Source: Lachnospiraceae bacterium (GTDB lineage: Bacteria > Bacillota > Clostridia > Lachnospirales > Lachnospiraceae). Taken from it: 32,564 nucleotides of DNA. The notes below the pieces were generated by a model. It had not been told where the DNA came from, made no database searches, and saw only the letters and a list, made by a program, of their open reading frames with translations. The stretch covers positions 1 to 32,564 of the forward strand of contig VSNM01000062.1 in NCBI GenBank assembly GCA_009774245.1, read 5' to 3'. The translations under genes were made by a program, and so were the position numbers. Below, piece after piece: positions 17,200-25,521 of this stretch. The stretch's first letter is position 1. Every line of letters begins with the position of its first letter.

Positions 17200-17246
17200 T
17201 ATTATGACGTTTTATGAAAATATTTTTTTCACAAAACGTCATAATA
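17200..17246. promoter_or_regulatory. 14-bp perfect inverted repeat between divergent genes
   Basis: TATTATGACGTTTT (17200-17213) and AAAACGTCATAATA (17233-17246) are perfect inverted copies separated by 19 bp of A/T-rich sequence. They lie between the leftward AAA/nuclease remnant and the rightward gene at 17308. Symmetry and position fit an operator for a dimeric regulator. The centre-to-centre distance of 33 bp is about three helical turns. It could also act as a terminator-like hairpin. Confidence 0.5.
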
Positions 17247-17307
17247 CTTTTAAAAGGCTGATGATAAAATGAGATTATTAAATTTGTCAGAAGGAAGGAA
17301 ATGTACA

Positions 17308-17691
17308 ATGAAATTGTCAGATCAGAAAAAAGCGTCATGGGAAAAAACACTCAGGGATTCAGGGCTAATCAGCCCGAACGATACGATTCAGGAGCATACC
17401 AAGGGGGATCTGTGGGACATGGGACGGCAGATCCAGGGAGACTTTTTCTTTACAACGGAAAAGTTCGCTTATGTAAGCGGCGGATTGTTTGGAAATATAA
17501 GCTTCAGCACTCCCTACAATAAAATAACAGAGTTGAAGCTTTGCAACGTAGGCGGCCTTATTCCAATCATGCCGACAGGTATCAGGGTTACATATACAGA
17601 TGACAGCGGGAAAACCCAAAAGAAAAAATGTTCTGTAATGAAACGGAAGGAATGGCTTGCATATCTACAGGAGAGACAGTCACGAAACTGA
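17308..17691 (+). CDS. Uncharacterised PH/GRAM-like domain protein
   Basis: This soluble protein has 127 residues from the chosen start. The central part (about 45-115) alternates beta strands, with GDFFFTTEKFAYVSGG and NISFSTPYNKITELKLCN followed by VTYTDD, and then a C-terminal helix KRKEWLAYLQER. This pattern resembles bacterial PH-like or GRAM folds that often bind other proteins or membranes. ATG 17308 has GAAGGAAGGAAA just upstream, and the in-frame ATG at 17269 lacks a site. The next gene starts 88 bp downstream on the same strand. No function can be assigned. Confidence 0.7.
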   Translation: MKLSDQKKASWEKTLRDSGLISPNDTIQEHTKGDLWDMGRQIQGDFFFTTEKFAYVSGGLFGNISFSTPYNKITELKLCNVGGLIPIMPTGIRVTYTDDSGKTQKKKCSVMKRKEWLAYLQERQSRN

Positions 17692-17779
17692 TAATTCCTG
17701 ATTGCCAATATGGTTTGAAAGCATTATAATATAAGCGAGAACAAGAACTTTGGATTTGAAATAGAAGGGAGTTGTAAAA

Positions 17780-18661
17780 ATGCTTTTTCAGAAGAAAAAA
17801 AAGCCCGGTTCCGTCGAGGAGTGCCAAAAGAATCAGGACTGGACAGGCCTGGCAAAATGTTATTATCAGATGGGAGTCGACGCTATGGAAGCTGGCGACC
17901 TCAATCACGCCCAGCTGTGGCTTAGCCGTGCCGACACAATCTACAGCGCTGATGATGACATTTACGACGGTGTGGGGGAAAAACTCATGGACGACTGTTC
18001 CGACCGCATCGGACAGCTCGAGGAAAAACCCCTGCTGTACAATAGCGTTCCCGCCTCGGTGGAGGAAATGGCGGATTCCATGGGCGACGCGGAGGTTCGC
18101 GTGTGGGGACTGCTGTCCCTCGCAAGGCTCGTAAAGCTCGGTGAACGGCTGGCTGTCCTTCCCGGATGCGAGTTTCTGTCCCGTCTGGGCTGGGCGATCG
18201 ACACCATATTAAAATCTTTTCAGGAACCACCCACGGAAGATGAGTTTAACGGATTACAGGATATCTGCGATGCACTGTATGAGTGGGGGGACAGCACAGA
18301 CTTCTGGGGACTGGGGAGCGAGATCAATGTCCCGGGCGGCGCTCCATTCCAGTTATTTGACCTGAACGGCATGATGGGCACTCATCTGGAAATTGATGCT
18401 TATTTACACAGCCACCTGAATCTGATCTGCGCCCTCAGCCAGGAGGAGGAACCGCCAGCCCCGGAGACCGGCATTATCACCGGCGCGCTGCTGCCGGATT
18501 ATTTCGTGCGGACAGGCGCGGACAAGCTGGAGGAAGTTCCACACATAAAAGCTGAGCTGGAACGGATTTCGAGCGATTATGATTTTCTGCATTCAGAACT
18601 GAACTGGGAGCGGATACGCGAGCGGATTGAGACATACAAGAATCTGGACATTCTGGCATAA
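17780..18661 (+). CDS. Uncharacterised protein with TPR-like N terminus
   Basis: This 293-residue acidic soluble protein starts MLFQKKKKPGSVEE. Residues about 15-55 (WTGLAKCYYQMGVDAMEAGDLNHAQLWLSRAD) read like one tetratricopeptide-type helical pair. The rest is helix-rich with tryptophan/glycine loops (WGDSTDFWGLGSE) and an ELERISSDYDFLHSELNWERI C-terminal helix. No enzymatic motif, signal peptide or membrane segment is visible. AGAAGGGAG precedes ATG by 9 nt, and a strong terminator follows. It shares orientation with the PH-like gene upstream. Confidence 0.78.
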   Translation: MLFQKKKKPGSVEECQKNQDWTGLAKCYYQMGVDAMEAGDLNHAQLWLSRADTIYSADDDIYDGVGEKLMDDCSDRIGQLEEKPLLYNSVPASVEEMADSMGDAEVRVWGLLSLARLVKLGERLAVLPGCEFLSRLGWAIDTILKSFQEPPTEDEFNGLQDICDALYEWGDSTDFWGLGSEINVPGGAPFQLFDLNGMMGTHLEIDAYLHSHLNLICALSQEEEPPAPETGIITGALLPDYFVRTGADKLEEVPHIKAELERISSDYDFLHSELNWERIRERIETYKNLDILA

Positions 18662-18688
18662 CAGTTACATAGACCAGTATTTCAGCCT

Positions 18689-18729
18689 AAAAAAGAGCCT
18701 CTATGATAAAATCATAAAGACTCTTTTTT
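18689..18729 (+). terminator. Rho-independent terminator
   Basis: AAAAAAGAG..TCTATGAT pairs across an AAA loop with ATCATAAAGA..CTCTTTTTT, ending in a run of T. It begins 28 bp after the stop of the TPR-like gene. The A and T runs make it potentially bidirectional. Confidence 0.85.
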
Positions 18730-18753
18730 ATTGGCTGTGTGATATAAGTGAAT

Positions 18754-18846
18754 CGAGCAGGGAAGAGCTATCTTCCCCTACTCGCGCGCCGGGCACCCGT
18801 CATCAAACCGATTTATCGGTTTGATGACATATTTCCTTTGGGTGCC
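18754..18846. repeat. Double-hairpin intergenic repeat
   Basis: Two adjacent foldbacks lie here. The first is CGAG-CA-GGGAAGA-GCTA-TCTTCCC-CTA-CTCG (18754-18784). The second is GGCACCC...GGGTGCC (18792-18798/18840-18846), which encloses a perfect 14-bp stem GTCATCAAACCGAT/ATCGGTTTGATGAC (18799-18812/18815-18828). The flank AATCGAGC and the core GCCGGGCACCCGT recur at about 28438-28456 with the first hairpin missing, so this is a dispersed family. The remaining sequence to 18995 shows no gene. Confidence 0.6.
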
Positions 18847-18961
18847 TGTGTGCATAAAAAGTAATATTTGCAGTAACAAACTTCTGTTATATATTGCTTA
18901 CATACATTAAGTTAGCATGTTCTAACCACTATGTCAAGTTTTTATAACGATTAAAACAATG

Positions 18962-19594
18962 GCTCACCGATACTGCGGACACACCTCTGGAGGAAATGTC
19001 CGACTATGAGGAGCACATGGCCATCTGGGAACAATCCTACCAGGCCTTTGCCGCGCTGCTGCCCCCGGACTGCGAAAGCATATTAGACCTGGGCTGCGGA
19101 ACCGGTCTGGAATTAGACCAGATCTGGCAGCGCAATCCCGCCATTGCCGTGACAGGCGTGGACTTATGCCAAAACATGCTGGACAGGCTGCATGAAAAAC
19201 AGAAAGGCAAAAATCTCACACTGGTGTGCCAGGACTATTTTCAATATGACCTTGGTTCTGATAAGTGGGACGCAGTCATCTCATTCGAGAGCCTGCACCA
19301 CTTTTTCCCAGAACCCAAGGAAGCGCTGTACCAGAAAATATACCACAGCCTGAAAAAGGGTGGTATCTTCCTCTTGGGCGACTACACGGCCTGCTGTGAG
19401 GATGAGGAAACCCTTCTGCGCCAGACCTACCTGGAAAAACGAAAAAATCCGCAATTCCCGCCGAGCGTTTTGTACACTTTGATATTCCGCTCACCATCGC
19501 CCATGAGCTGGAGCTCCTGCGGGCTGCCGGATTTTCCGCCGAAAATGTGATGGACGCGCCCGAAGAGGCAACGATTATCATTGCGAAAAAGTGA
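18962..19594 (+). pseudogene. Decayed class I SAM-dependent methyltransferase
   Basis: The open frame 18996-19550 encodes a methyltransferase with motif I ILDLGCGTGLELDQI, VTGVDLCQNML, and the post-II motif WDAVISFESLHHF. After about residue 150 the frame goes wrong. The true C terminus (IPAERFVHFDIPLTIAHEL to ATIIIAKK) is read in another frame ending at the TGA at 19592-19594, so a frameshift lies near 19440-19455. At the 5' end the frame is coding-like back to about 18962 (WLTDTADTPLEEM) but has no start codon before a stop. The ATG at 18996 has its GGAGG only 2 nt away. The gene is therefore probably non-functional. Confidence 0.75.
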
Positions 19595-19600
19595 GCGGCA

Positions 19601-20014
19601 TTACTTGCTCCATCTGCCGGGAATCCTAAGAAAAACGTCCTCATTCAGAATAAATCCGATCTTTTCATAGAACCCTTTTGCCTGATCTGTCTGGACGAGC
19701 CATTCAGAACTTGCACAGGCATCCCTGCATCTCTGTACAAGTTCTGTCCCAATCCCGCGCTGCTGATACTCTGGCAAGACCGCCAGGTCATAGATGACAG
19801 AACGGAAATGAAAGTCACTCAACACCCTGACACAGCCGACAAGTTCATTTCCGTTCCACGCGGAAAAAACAAAAGTGGAATTCAGGAATCCAACATTAAA
19901 GTTATCAAGCATCTCCGGAGTTGTCGCGTCCTCCGCCGCCCAGCCCACCGCAAGGAACAGCCTGTACAATTGGTCACATGGCAGGTCTTTGTTGTTTTTA
20001 TATTCTATATCCAT
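19601..20014 (-). CDS. GNAT-family N-acetyltransferase
   Basis: This 137-residue cytosolic acetyl-CoA-dependent acyltransferase has a core acetyl-CoA motif VIYDLAVLPEYQQRGIGTELVQRC (about 72-95, with the Q/R-x-x-G-x-G/A signature QQRGIG) and a C-terminal strand YEKIGF. Length fits a minimal GNAT domain. AAGGAAGGG precedes ATG by 5-6 nt. It is convergent with the decayed methyltransferase, and their ends are only 6 bp apart. The substrate is not predictable. Confidence 0.88.
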   Translation of the reverse strand: MDIEYKNNKDLPCDQLYRLFLAVGWAAEDATTPEMLDNFNVGFLNSTFVFSAWNGNELVGCVRVLSDFHFRSVIYDLAVLPEYQQRGIGTELVQRCRDACASSEWLVQTDQAKGFYEKIGFILNEDVFLRIPGRWSK

Positions 20015-20212
20015 AGTACCCTTCCTTTCTACTAAAGAATTATCCAGAAATGTATCAGGTTACATGATAAGAAATTCTTCAATAACAGTGAAATCACACC
20101 AGTACCCACGTATATAAAGTTAGCATAGTCTTTTTACCATTTCAAGACCTTCCAACTCATTTCGCAAAATAATTAAAATGTCGGTAGAAAAATACATATC
20201 ATTAATGAAACT

Positions 20213-20291
20213 CCCCGCAGCAGAGCTGCGGGGTATCAGCCCGAGACTCGCTTCGCTCGTCATTAGTTTGTCGCGCAGCAGAGCTGCGGGG
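20213..20291. repeat. Paired GC-rich hairpin repeats
   Basis: CGCAGCAGAGCTGCGGGG occurs at 20216-20233 and again at 20274-20291. The first forms a perfect 9-bp stem CCCCGCAGC-AGA-GCTGCGGGG, and the second a slightly shorter one. The spacer holds another foldback around ACTCGCTTCGCTCG. This is the only GC-rich part of an otherwise A/T-rich non-coding gap (20015-20415). Such hairpins can mark ends of IS200/IS605-type elements, but no tnpA or tnpB remnant is seen. Confidence 0.5.
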
Positions 20292-20415
20292 AATTAGACC
20301 CTGAGAGATTAAAATAATAGAAATTTGTAGACATCAGAACTATATTCAGCATAAATAAAAACAAGAAAAACATATATAATATTATCAGCTGCTACGATTA
20401 AAGGAAAGGCTATTC

Positions 20416-20916
20416 ATGAAACAGTTTATAAACTCACAAAATGTAAATCAGGAAGTAAAAAGCGAAATACTTTATAATATCAATAATGACGGTATTATAA
20501 CCAAACCGTTCAATCCCAAAGATGTCGATATCATTTCACAACCCATGGTCATTTCCAATATTGTTGAAAATCTGAGGGACGGCGACATCATTCTGGATCC
20601 CGATTTTCAACGTATCCCTGATTTGTGGGGTGACCAGAAACAAAGCAGGCTGATTGAATCCCTGATCATTCGCATTCCACTGCCGACATTTTATTTTGAC
20701 GCAGGTGACAATGATAAACTTATTGTCGTTGACGGACTGCAAAGATTATATGCCATCAAAAGGTTTATGGCACTCGAAAATGACGATCCGCAACGCCTCC
20801 TTTTGACCGGATTAGAATACTTGACAGAATATAATGATTATTCGGCGTGTTTCAAATTCTATGGACAAATAAATAAAAAAAGGAAACATACAACCTTTAT
20901 CCGTGTTAAAATATAA
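20416..20916 (+). pseudogene. DUF262 (ParB-like) protein, N-terminal fragment
   Basis: These 166 residues match the N-terminal DUF262/GmrSD-N region. They include DPDFQRIPDLWGDQKQSRLIESLI, IPLPTFYF and the DGLQRLYAIK motif (canonical DGQQR). DUF262 proteins are linked to nucleotide-dependent DNA restriction and related defence enzymes and are usually 350-700 residues long. The frame ends with an A-rich, degraded-looking tail (INKKRKHTTFIRVKI), and no C-terminal half is found downstream. AAAGGAAAGG supports the start. The stop codon lies in the target duplication of the MITE-like element that follows, so the truncation predates or is independent of that insertion. Confidence 0.65.
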
Positions 20917-21194
20917 AAACTCTCTATTGCACAGTGTTGATATTTTAATTGTCATCCCTTTTGTTTAAGCCAAATTGGTCACGATAGCGCAACAATTTTT
21001 GTTGTTGAAAAGCTAAATTGACCAATTCTTCTACTTTCTCAAGATAGTCATACGACAGGCTAATGATGAATAAACAGATTGAGATACCCATTTATTTCGT
21101 CTTTGTTAAAGCTGTTGTGCGAATGGAGAAGTTCTTGCATTAATGAGATACATAAAGAACGCCGCCAAAATCAACACTGTGCAATAGAGAGTTT
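20917..21194. mobile_element. MITE-like element with 25-bp TIRs and 8-bp target duplication
   Basis: This 278-bp element has perfect 25-bp terminal inverted repeats (20917-20941 and 21170-21194; ends AAACTCTCTATTGCAC...). They are flanked on both sides by the identical 8-mer AAATATAA (20909-20916 and 21195-21202). It codes for nothing. Internally, AATTGGTCA and TGACCAATT form a further foldback around a CAACAATTTTTGTTG palindrome. Perfect ends and duplication imply recent transposition by a transposase supplied in trans. The transposase family is not identifiable from the ends by eye. Confidence 0.9.
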
Positions 21195-21220
21195 AAATAT
21201 AATTGTAAAGAAAATCTAAC

Positions 21221-21281
21221 AGGAGGTGATTGTATGTTTCTTAAATTATATTTTACCAGTATCCTGAAAGGATGTAAATAA
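21221..21281 (+). other. Possible 15-codon ORF with perfect Shine-Dalgarno
   Basis: AGGAGGTGAT (21221-21230), a full-length Shine-Dalgarno, is followed after 3 nt by ATG and a 15-codon frame (21234-21281) for MFLKLYFTSILKGCK. The peptide is hydrophobic in the middle, basic, and has one cysteine near its C terminus. It sits between the MITE-like element and the IS66 end. It may be a tiny peptide gene or the 5' remnant of a gene lost when the IS inserted. Confidence 0.35.
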
Positions 21282-21440
21282 TAAAGCAGTAAAATTTTTG
21301 AATAACAGCGACGTTACTTTTCACACCCACGCCAAATTTGGGCATAATGATGAAATTGAAAAAATTTTAATCCACAAAAAATTCGTGGGAAATACGATAT
21401 GTATCTGACAATGTCATGCATTTTTTTGTACATTTTTGGG

Positions 21441-21471
21441 AAAAAAACAGCCAGTCCATGGCTGTTTTTTT
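21441..21471. terminator. Bidirectional terminator inside IS66 left end
   Basis: AAAAAAACAGCCA and TGGCTGTTTTTTT form a perfect 13-bp stem around GTCCA, with T runs in both directions. It is absent from the otherwise near-identical IS66 left end at 30722-31035. Confidence 0.8.
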
Positions 21472-21556
21472 CCGTCATTTTTACCAATACGCCGAGTTAT
21501 CCACATTTGAAATTTCCCCATAAAAGTTCTATACTTTTTGAAAAGGAAGGCGGCAT

Positions 21557-22635
21557 ATGCAACGACAGGAATTATACGAAAAGGCATTGAAAGAACAGGA
21601 AGGGCGCATCCAGGAAATGGAGCAGGTGATATCACTCCTGGAAAAGGAAAACAGCCTGCAGTGGCAGCACAGCTGGAAGAAGAACGCGGGAAAAACAAAA
21701 AACTGACTGCGCAGCTGAACAAAGATTTTGAAAATTCTTCCATCCCGTCCTCAAAACAGAAAGCGGGAAAGAAAAAAAAACAACAGCCGTGAAAAAACAG
21801 GGAAGAAGCCGGGCGGACAGCCGGGCCATAAAGGCCATACCCGTAAACAGCATACACCAGATGTTACATATGAAATACCCGCCCCGGCTGAATATACAGA
21901 TAACCCGGATTATTACGAAACCGGGAAGGTCATCCGCAAACAGAAGGTCAGTGTCATACTGAATGCGCAGATAACTGAATATACAGCAAAGGAATACCGG
22001 AACCGGAAAACCGGTGCGCGCGTACACGCCCCTTTCCCGGAAGGGTATGTGAACGAAGTGAATTATGACGGGACAGTCAAGGCGCTGGCATTCCTTCTGG
22101 GGAATGAGTGCGGGTTTTCGCATGGAAAAATACGCAGGCTGCTGTCAGAACTGACGGATGGGGAGATTGAAATTTCAGACGGTATGATCAATGGCCTGTG
22201 CGCGGAGTTTTCTTCCAAAACAGACCGGGAAAAAGAGGAGATCATCAAAAAACTGATGACATCCCCGGTTATGAACGTGGATTTTACAAATGCGTCGGTA
22301 AACAGGAAAAGCGCACAGGTTCTGGTACTGGCATCGCCATCCGCAGATGCTGCATTGTATATAGGAAGGGAGAAAAAAGGACATAAAGGTGTGGAAGGAA
22401 CACCCCTGGAAAACTATGCAGGAACGATTGTCCATGACCATGACACGACTTTTTACAGATACGGGACAGGCCATCAGGAATGTACACAGCATGATATCCG
22501 CTATCTGATCAGAAAATCGCAGAAATATATGGCCGTAAAAACCCTCCAAAATCAGAAAAGTAAACCGATGCTACAGCCTGACATTGTAGCATCGGCGTAT
22601 TGTTATGCTCAAAACTGGCGTGGGTGTGAAAAGTA
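21557..22635 (+). pseudogene. IS66 transposase (tnpC) remnant
   Basis: The reading starts MQRQELYEKALKEQEGRIQ (ATG 21557 after AAGGAAGG). It breaks near 21655, resumes as AAQLEEERGKNKKLTAQLNK, and breaks again near 21770 in an A-run. It continues from about 21780 with the IS66 zinc-finger/linker segment KKPGGQPGHKGH and the DDE domain. Two catalytic aspartates are recognisable (VDFTNAS and VHDHDTTFY). After HQECTQHDIRYLI the C-terminal third with the catalytic glutamate is deleted and replaced by sequence from the IS right end. The protein cannot be active. Confidence 0.85.
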
Positions 22636-22637
22636 AC

Positions 22638-22672
22638 ACAGGAGCCGATATTTTTCAATCACCGGCTCCTGT
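22638..22672 (-). terminator. Terminator after solute-binding protein gene
   Basis: ACAGGAGCCG and CGGCTCCTGT form a 10-bp stem around a loop of about 15 nt, starting 16 bp after the stop codon. On the minus strand the stem ends exactly where the IS66 terminal repeat begins. The sequence following is GTTACTTTTC instead of a clean T run, so the IS may have replaced the original tail. Confidence 0.6.
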
Positions 22673-22687
22673 CTGATTTCCGATATT

Positions 22688-24460
22688 TTATTGTGCAGCC
22701 TTTCTTGCCTCGATAATCGGCTGATATTTCTCTGTGTCAAACGCCACGAGATCCTGCCACCCAAAACCGTCGAGCTGTTTGCACATGTCATCCCACAGCG
22801 CGTCGAACGCAGCTTCGTCAGCGGCAAAAATCGCTTTCCATGAAGTATCGCACACAATCGTCTTGCACTGGCTGCGGATCAGACCAATATCTGTCGTGTC
22901 AATCGCCAGGGACATATTGATGCTAGGCACCGGATTCATCATGCCGTTGTTCTTGAGATACTCCACCTCGTTCTGTGCACCGTACAGTTCCCTCCACTCT
23001 TTTGTCGTCCTGGTGTTGTTTTTCTCCAGATAGGAGGACCAGAGATCCTGAACATACGTTTCTCCTGTGTTGGGATTGATCTCGATGCTCGCAACGATCC
23101 ACTGATTCACCTGGTTATTTCCGTCTGTCCAGTTTCCGCCGCCCTGGTCTTCCGGAATCATGACCTCAGACGTAAATCTGTTATAGCCATCCTCGGTCAG
23201 TGTGTACTTGCCGTCCTCATTCACCGTGTAGATGATTCCTTCTGTACCAACATGCTGTATCGTCAGGCCTTCCGGGGATGCCAGCCAGTCCAAAAATTCC
23301 AGAATGCGGAGTTTGTTCTCCTCGCTTACCTGCGAACCGATCCCGAACGCACGGCCGCTTCCGTAATAATAATCCGATGTCTGGAACACCTTCATATCAC
23401 CCAGCGGCATACCCATATAGTTCGCACCCTCCTCGCCGGTTTCCGGAGAGTTGGTAAATCCCTGCATCCAGTTATTCCATATCAGATATGTTCTCTTCTG
23501 CCTCATCTTATCGCAGGCCGTATTCCAGTCCTGTGTCGCAGAATCCGGATCAATGATGCCAAGCTGGTTTGCCTTGAAGAAAAACTTTAACATCTTATAG
23601 TAAGCGCCATCCTTGTCCGTCAGCGGCGTGATGGAGTTGTCCGCCCCGATCAGCACAGAACCGTTCACTTCCTGGCCGTACCACTTGGTAAGCTGATTTA
23701 CATTTTCGATGGAAGTCGAATCCCAATCCTTCCACAAAGTCATGCCGTAGGCCTTGTCCCCCGCCTCATTGACAGGATGTGCTTCCTGCATATCCGCAAG
23801 GACATCCAGCAGGTCATCCAGATTATCCAGGTCAGGCTTGCCAAGTTCCGAGTAGAAATCCCAGGGAATTCTCGGCATCGAGGACACCGTCTCTGACATA
23901 TAGGCAGTCGGCCCGTTGGTGTTCATCTCCGTAGGGATTGCCCAGATTCCATCCCCCATACCTTTATTAAACTTTTCTATCTGCTCCCAGTACCGCATCA
24001 AGTTCGGATAATTCTTGATGTCCCCGGTGATGTCGGCGATCAGCCCGACATCGATACACTCCAGCATATCAGCGTTGTCCAGCAGCACGATGTCGCCCAG
24101 GTTGCCTGCCGCGGTTCTCGTCTGATACAGCGCCTCACCGTCGCCGGATACCTGCGGCGCGATAATATTCAGCACAATGTTGAATTTGTCCTTTAAAATC
24201 TTTCCGTACCAGCCTGTCTGGAGTCCCTGATAATTGGACGCCACATCGTAAACCTCCAGTGTCAGTTCCTGATCGTGCGAGACTTCCGGCGCGGCCTGGC
24301 TTTCTCCGCCCTCCGGCGCCTTCTCCCCTGCCGTATCACTTCCTCCGGCAGAAGCCGATTCCGCCGGCTGATTCTCCTGTCCGCCGTTTCCGCAGCCGCC
24401 AAGCACTGTGGATACTGCCATCACTGTGACCAGTAACTTTGCCAAAATACGCTTTTTCAT
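22688..24460 (-). CDS. Carbohydrate ABC transporter solute-binding lipoprotein
   Basis: This 590-residue secreted lipoprotein has a signal peptide (KKRILAKLLVTVMAVSTVL) ending in lipobox LGGC with C23. A low-complexity Gly/Ser/Glu/Ala linker (about 24-60) precedes a large type-1 sugar-binding domain with GDIVLLDNADML, GIWAIPTEMN and ILEFLDWLASPEGL. The size and the partner permeases fit the LplA/YtcQ group that captures plant or host oligosaccharides. It is the last gene of the leftward transporter set, 74 bp after the second permease. The sugar is unknown, but the neighbouring GH43 enzyme suggests arabinose- or xylose-containing oligosaccharides. Confidence 0.92.
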   Translation of the reverse strand: MKKRILAKLLVTVMAVSTVLGGCGNGGQENQPAESASAGGSDTAGEKAPEGGESQAAPEVSHDQELTLEVYDVASNYQGLQTGWYGKILKDKFNIVLNIIAPQVSGDGEALYQTRTAAGNLGDIVLLDNADMLECIDVGLIADITGDIKNYPNLMRYWEQIEKFNKGMGDGIWAIPTEMNTNGPTAYMSETVSSMPRIPWDFYSELGKPDLDNLDDLLDVLADMQEAHPVNEAGDKAYGMTLWKDWDSTSIENVNQLTKWYGQEVNGSVLIGADNSITPLTDKDGAYYKMLKFFFKANQLGIIDPDSATQDWNTACDKMRQKRTYLIWNNWMQGFTNSPETGEEGANYMGMPLGDMKVFQTSDYYYGSGRAFGIGSQVSEENKLRILEFLDWLASPEGLTIQHVGTEGIIYTVNEDGKYTLTEDGYNRFTSEVMIPEDQGGGNWTDGNNQVNQWIVASIEINPNTGETYVQDLWSSYLEKNNTRTTKEWRELYGAQNEVEYLKNNGMMNPVPSINMSLAIDTTDIGLIRSQCKTIVCDTSWKAIFAADEAAFDALWDDMCKQLDGFGWQDLVAFDTEKYQPIIEARKAAQ

Positions 24461-24534
24461 ATTTTGCCTCCTTCTATAAATTTATTTAATGAATGTGTCA
24501 AAGACACTTTATCATCCGATTGCAGCCATTCCTT

Positions 24535-25458
24535 TTAGCCTTTCACGGCCCCGATCATAATTCCTTTCACAAAATATTTCTGGAAGAACGGGTACACCAT
24601 CATGATCGGCAGCACTACGATCACCGTGATCGTCATGCGGATACTGGTGGCCGTCTGCGTCGTGGCCGCGGCCGCTGCAAGGGAGCTGGAACTGCTGCTG
24701 TTTGCAAGCGCCGAGAGGGAACTTGCCTGGTTCAGGTACTGATACAGCACAAACTGCAGCGGATACAGCTTGGTGTCCGTGACCAGCAGCAGTGTGTCCT
24801 GGAATGCGTTCCACTGGTTCACCGCCGCAAAAATCGCCACGGTCGCCATAATGGGCTTGATGACCGGTATCATCACCTTGAAAAAGATCGTCATGATACC
24901 CGCACCGTCAATCTCGGCCGCCTCCTGAAGCTCCTTCGGAATGGACTCCACAAAGGTCTTCGTGAGAACAATATGGAAAGGCGAGACAATCACCGGCAGG
25001 ACATATCCCCAGAAATTGTTTGTCAGGTGCATGTTTTTCATCACCAGAAACCATGGAATGATACCCGCATTGAAATACATGGTCGCTATCACCAGGCGGT
25101 ACCATAACTTCCTGTGCCACATCTTGTTCTGCGAGAACATGAATCCCAGAAACGCGGAGGCGCTCACCGTGCCAACCGTTCCGATCACCGTCCTCATCAC
25201 GGATATCTTGGCCGCCTGAAACAGTCCGTCTATCCCAAGCGCGCTGCTGTAGTTCTTCAGGTGAATCCCCCTGGGCCAGAATAGTATGACACCCCTGGAA
25301 CTCAGATCATTCGCGCTGATCGTATTGATAAATATGTAGTAAAACGGATACAGGCACAAAACTGCACATACCGCAAAAACCACATAACACACCACACTGA
25401 CCATCCTGTCCCCGGCGCTCTCATGCACCACTGCTTTTTTTACCATCTCTTTACTCAT
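24535..25458 (-). CDS. Sugar ABC transporter permease, LplC/YtcP type
   Basis: This 307-residue inner permease subunit has about six membrane helices. The conserved ATPase-docking EAA loop is visible as ELQEAAEIDGAGIMTIFFKVMIPVIKP. The C terminus PFFQKYFVKGIMIGAVKG is the usual end of this family. It forms a heterodimer with the permease encoded 63 bp upstream and takes substrate from the lipoprotein encoded downstream. No ATPase gene lies in the window; such systems typically share a housekeeping MsmX-like ATPase. Confidence 0.92.
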   Translation of the reverse strand: MSKEMVKKAVVHESAGDRMVSVVCYVVFAVCAVLCLYPFYYIFINTISANDLSSRGVILFWPRGIHLKNYSSALGIDGLFQAAKISVMRTVIGTVGTVSASAFLGFMFSQNKMWHRKLWYRLVIATMYFNAGIIPWFLVMKNMHLTNNFWGYVLPVIVSPFHIVLTKTFVESIPKELQEAAEIDGAGIMTIFFKVMIPVIKPIMATVAIFAAVNQWNAFQDTLLLVTDTKLYPLQFVLYQYLNQASSLSALANSSSSSSLAAAAATTQTATSIRMTITVIVVLPIMMVYPFFQKYFVKGIMIGAVKG

Positions 25459-25521
25459 GATTTACCTTGCCTTTCCGCGCCCGGCCAGCTCCTCGCTGCA
25501 GGCGCACTATCCGCCGTTCCA

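Larger units (their letters stand above)
21313..22637 (+). mobile_element. IS66-family element, internally deleted
   Basis: The ends are inverted repeats. GTTACTTTTCACACCCACGCC (21313) and its complement ending at 22637 match over 21 bp, with weaker similarity out to about 35 bp. The interior holds only a damaged tnpC transposase; tnpA and tnpB are absent, and length is 1.3 kb versus about 2.5 kb for complete IS66 elements. No obvious 8-bp target duplication flanks it. Compared with the second left-end copy at 30722, it carries an additional terminator-like hairpin (21441-21471) and lacks about 60 bp. Confidence 0.85.

Noticed and set aside
20213..20291. CRISPR-like repeat-spacer unit
   Set aside because: Only two hairpin copies with one spacer, no further units and no cas genes.
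21313..22637. Active IS66 transposon
   Set aside because: tnpA and tnpB are absent, tnpC has two frameshifts and lacks the catalytic glutamate region.
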